Positions 5,246 through 8,177 of a stretch of DNA of 8,177 nucleotides are shown here, piece after piece. The DNA is taken from NCBI GenBank assembly GCA_009781575.1, contig WQXW01000065.1:1-8177 (forward strand), read 5' to 3'. Both the position numbers and the translations under genes were made by a program. Within the stretch, counting starts at the first letter, position 1. Each line of letters begins with the position of its first letter. The DNA is from Solirubrobacterales bacterium. Lineage in GTDB: Bacteria; Actinomycetota; Thermoleophilia; Solirubrobacterales; Solirubrobacteraceae. The notes under the pieces are model-generated. The model worked only from the letters and a program-made list of their open reading frames with translations, ran no database searches and was not told the origin of the DNA.

Positions 5246-5570
5246 CTAATCGCTCGGGCGCCCGGACCCCAGGGGCGCTTCGGAGTAGGCGCGCATCGCT
5301 TCGATGATCGGCCCCAGCCGGCGTCCGCGCGCGGTGAGGCGGTACTCGACGGTGGGCGGGCTGGTGGGCAGCACCGCGCGCGCGATCAGGCCGGCGCCCT
5401 CCAGTTCGCGCAGGCGCTCGGAGAGCATGCGCGGCGAGATGCCGGCGATCGCGTCGGCGAACTCACTGAAGCGGATCGCGCCGCTGAGCGCGGCGTAGAG
5501 GATCGACAGCTGCCAGCGGCGCTCGAGCAGCTCCGCCGTGCGGCGGACCTGCGCGGGCACCGGCTGGCAT

Positions 5571-5590
<20 letters not shown>
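5246..5590 (-). CDS. HxlR-family transcriptional regulator
   Basis: A 114-residue protein covering the whole HxlR domain: Cys8 near the N-terminus, TAELLERRWQLSILYAAL (18-35, the family's elL.gkW.l.Il segment), RFSEFADAIAGISPRMLSERLRELEGAGLI (40-69, helix-turn-helix with recognition helix about 52-63), and a wing ending PPTVEYRLTARGRRL (78-92). HxlR proteins bind DNA as dimers, and several sense electrophiles or oxidants through the conserved N-terminal cysteine; Cys8 here is in the right place, although the local context (RCQPVPAQ) departs from the usual CPV. Start ATG 5590 is the only ATG keeping that cysteine; it lies inside the 3' end of lon, overlapping it by 20 bases with no Shine-Dalgarno, so translation is probably coupled to lon. 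It converges on the marR-type gene. Confidence 0.87.
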
Positions 5591-7916
<2,326 letters not shown>

Positions 7917-7953
7917 CGATATCGACTCCATATGAGGTTACGAAACTGAAGTT

Positions 7954-7959
7954 AGTATA
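7954..7959 (-). promoter_or_regulatory. Probable -10 element of lon
   Basis: TATACT on the minus strand at 7959-7954 predicts a start near 7946 and a leader of about 30 bases to ATG 7916. No good -35 hexamer is seen at the expected place (about 7977-7982). I looked for HspR (HAIR) and CIRCE heat-shock operators around it and did not find them. Confidence 0.5.
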
Positions 7960-7995
7960 GCCCAGTCCCGAGCTTTCCCGGGCCCGAGCCCGCGC

Positions 7996-8025
7996 ACCGG
8001 CGGCGCTGCTCCAGCGGAGCCCGGT
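7996..8025. repeat. Imperfect hairpin upstream of lon
   Basis: ACCGG (7996-8000) pairs with CCGGT (8021-8025), and inside it GCTCC (8008-8012) pairs with GGAGC (8016-8020) around a 3-base loop. It directly precedes the plus-strand terminator at 8028 and could be the body of a small RNA, or simply structure in GC-rich DNA. Confidence 0.35.
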
Positions 8026-8027
8026 CG

Positions 8028-8054
8028 AGCACCGTCCGTTCGGTGTTTTGTTTT
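8028..8054 (+). terminator. Intrinsic terminator on the plus strand with no gene feeding it
   Basis: AGCACCG (8028-8034) and CGGTGTT (8041-8047) form a 7-bp stem (one G-U pair) around the loop TCCGTT. The stem runs into TTTTGTTTT (8046-8054), a classical U-tract. It points away from lon, and no plus-strand gene is recognisable upstream of it in the window. On the minus strand it has no U-tract. Confidence 0.6.
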
Positions 8055-8065
8055 AAGTGGGGTAT
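8042..8065 (+). promoter_or_regulatory. Weak sigma-B/sigma-F-like promoter candidate
   Basis: GGTGTT (8042-8047), a 12-base spacer and GGGTAT (8060-8065) resemble the general-stress sigma pattern (GTTT or GGTTT, then GGGTAT). The -10 match is good but the -35 is poor and overlaps the terminator. It would serve whatever lies rightward. Confidence 0.2.
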
Positions 8066-8086
8066 CCATCTAACCGGAGTAGCTTG

Positions 8087-8177
8087 GTGCGACGCGCCGC
8101 CACGGCCGCTGCGCCCCGGGGCGCTCCAGGCTTGGCGGCTGGCCGCGGGTCCCGGGAGGTGGGCGCCGCTGCCTGCC
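8087..8177 (+). CDS. Possible start of a plus-strand gene (cut by window edge)
   Basis: GTG at 8087 is preceded by GGAG (8076-8079) with a 7-base spacing, and the frame stays open for 30 codons to the window edge. The visible peptide is alanine/arginine-rich (MRRAATAAAPRGAPGLAAG and on) and most codons end in G or C. No domain can be recognised. A perfect 14-bp palindrome GCGCCCCGGGGCGC lies inside it at 8111-8124, so a structured RNA or plain intergenic DNA is equally possible. Confidence 0.22.
   Translation, partial: MRRAATAAAPRGAPGLAAGRGSREVGAAAC

Noticed and set aside
7932..8177. rRNA, SRP RNA, tmRNA or RNase P RNA in the lon upstream region
   Set aside because: Signature sequences I know (for example the SRP GGAAGCAGC loop or the RNase P GAGGAAAGTC segment) were not found on either strand inside the window.

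Overview
The window is GC-rich (most codons end in G or C), uses GTG starts, and carries a tRNA gene without an encoded CCA end. It looks like chromosomal DNA of a high-GC actinobacterium. The DUF1015 protein, the HTH protein family and the many wHTH/SnoaL/GFA genes resemble what I associate with Thermoleophilia (Solirubrobacterales), but that placement is an impression and was not tested.

Layout, left to right. 1-364 (minus): N-terminal part of a DUF1015 protein, with a TAGGGT -10 just upstream. 365-543: short divergent intergenic region with degenerate repeats, the last containing a perfect GAAC-N4-GTTC (LexA/SOS-type) palindrome touching the next start codon. 544-1194 (plus): a 216-aa protein with an N-terminal helix-turn-helix and a C-terminal region faintly like LAGLIDADG proteins; it ends 14 bases before an intact tRNA-Pro(TGG) at 1209-1282. 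1336-1749 (plus): GFA-family zinc protein. It converges, across a long inverted repeat, on a minus-strand block: MFS efflux pump (4745-3282), SnoaL/NTF2-like protein (3246-2761) and class II glutamine amidotransferase of the YafJ/EgtC/Dug3 type (2658-1804). The block faces a divergent, apparently leaderless marR-type regulator (4850-5236). The short AT-rich gap between them holds both promoters and a 21-bp inverted repeat over the pump promoter. marR converges with 9 bases to spare on an HxlR regulator (5590-5246), whose start overlaps the 3' end of lon (7916-5571). The last ~245 bases hold the lon promoter, an orphan plus-strand intrinsic terminator, and perhaps the start of another plus-strand gene.

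How the parts may work together: marR, the MFS pump and probably the SnoaL gene form a standard efflux/regulator module. lon and hxlR look like one transcript, linking a quality-control protease to a small redox-type regulator. tRNA-Pro and GFA may share transcription. Most of the window is ordinary accessory/housekeeping sequence. The parts that deserve a second look are the HTH gene with its repeat/SOS-like leader beside the tRNA, the marR C-terminal truncation, the lon-hxlR overlap, and the orphan terminator upstream of lon.
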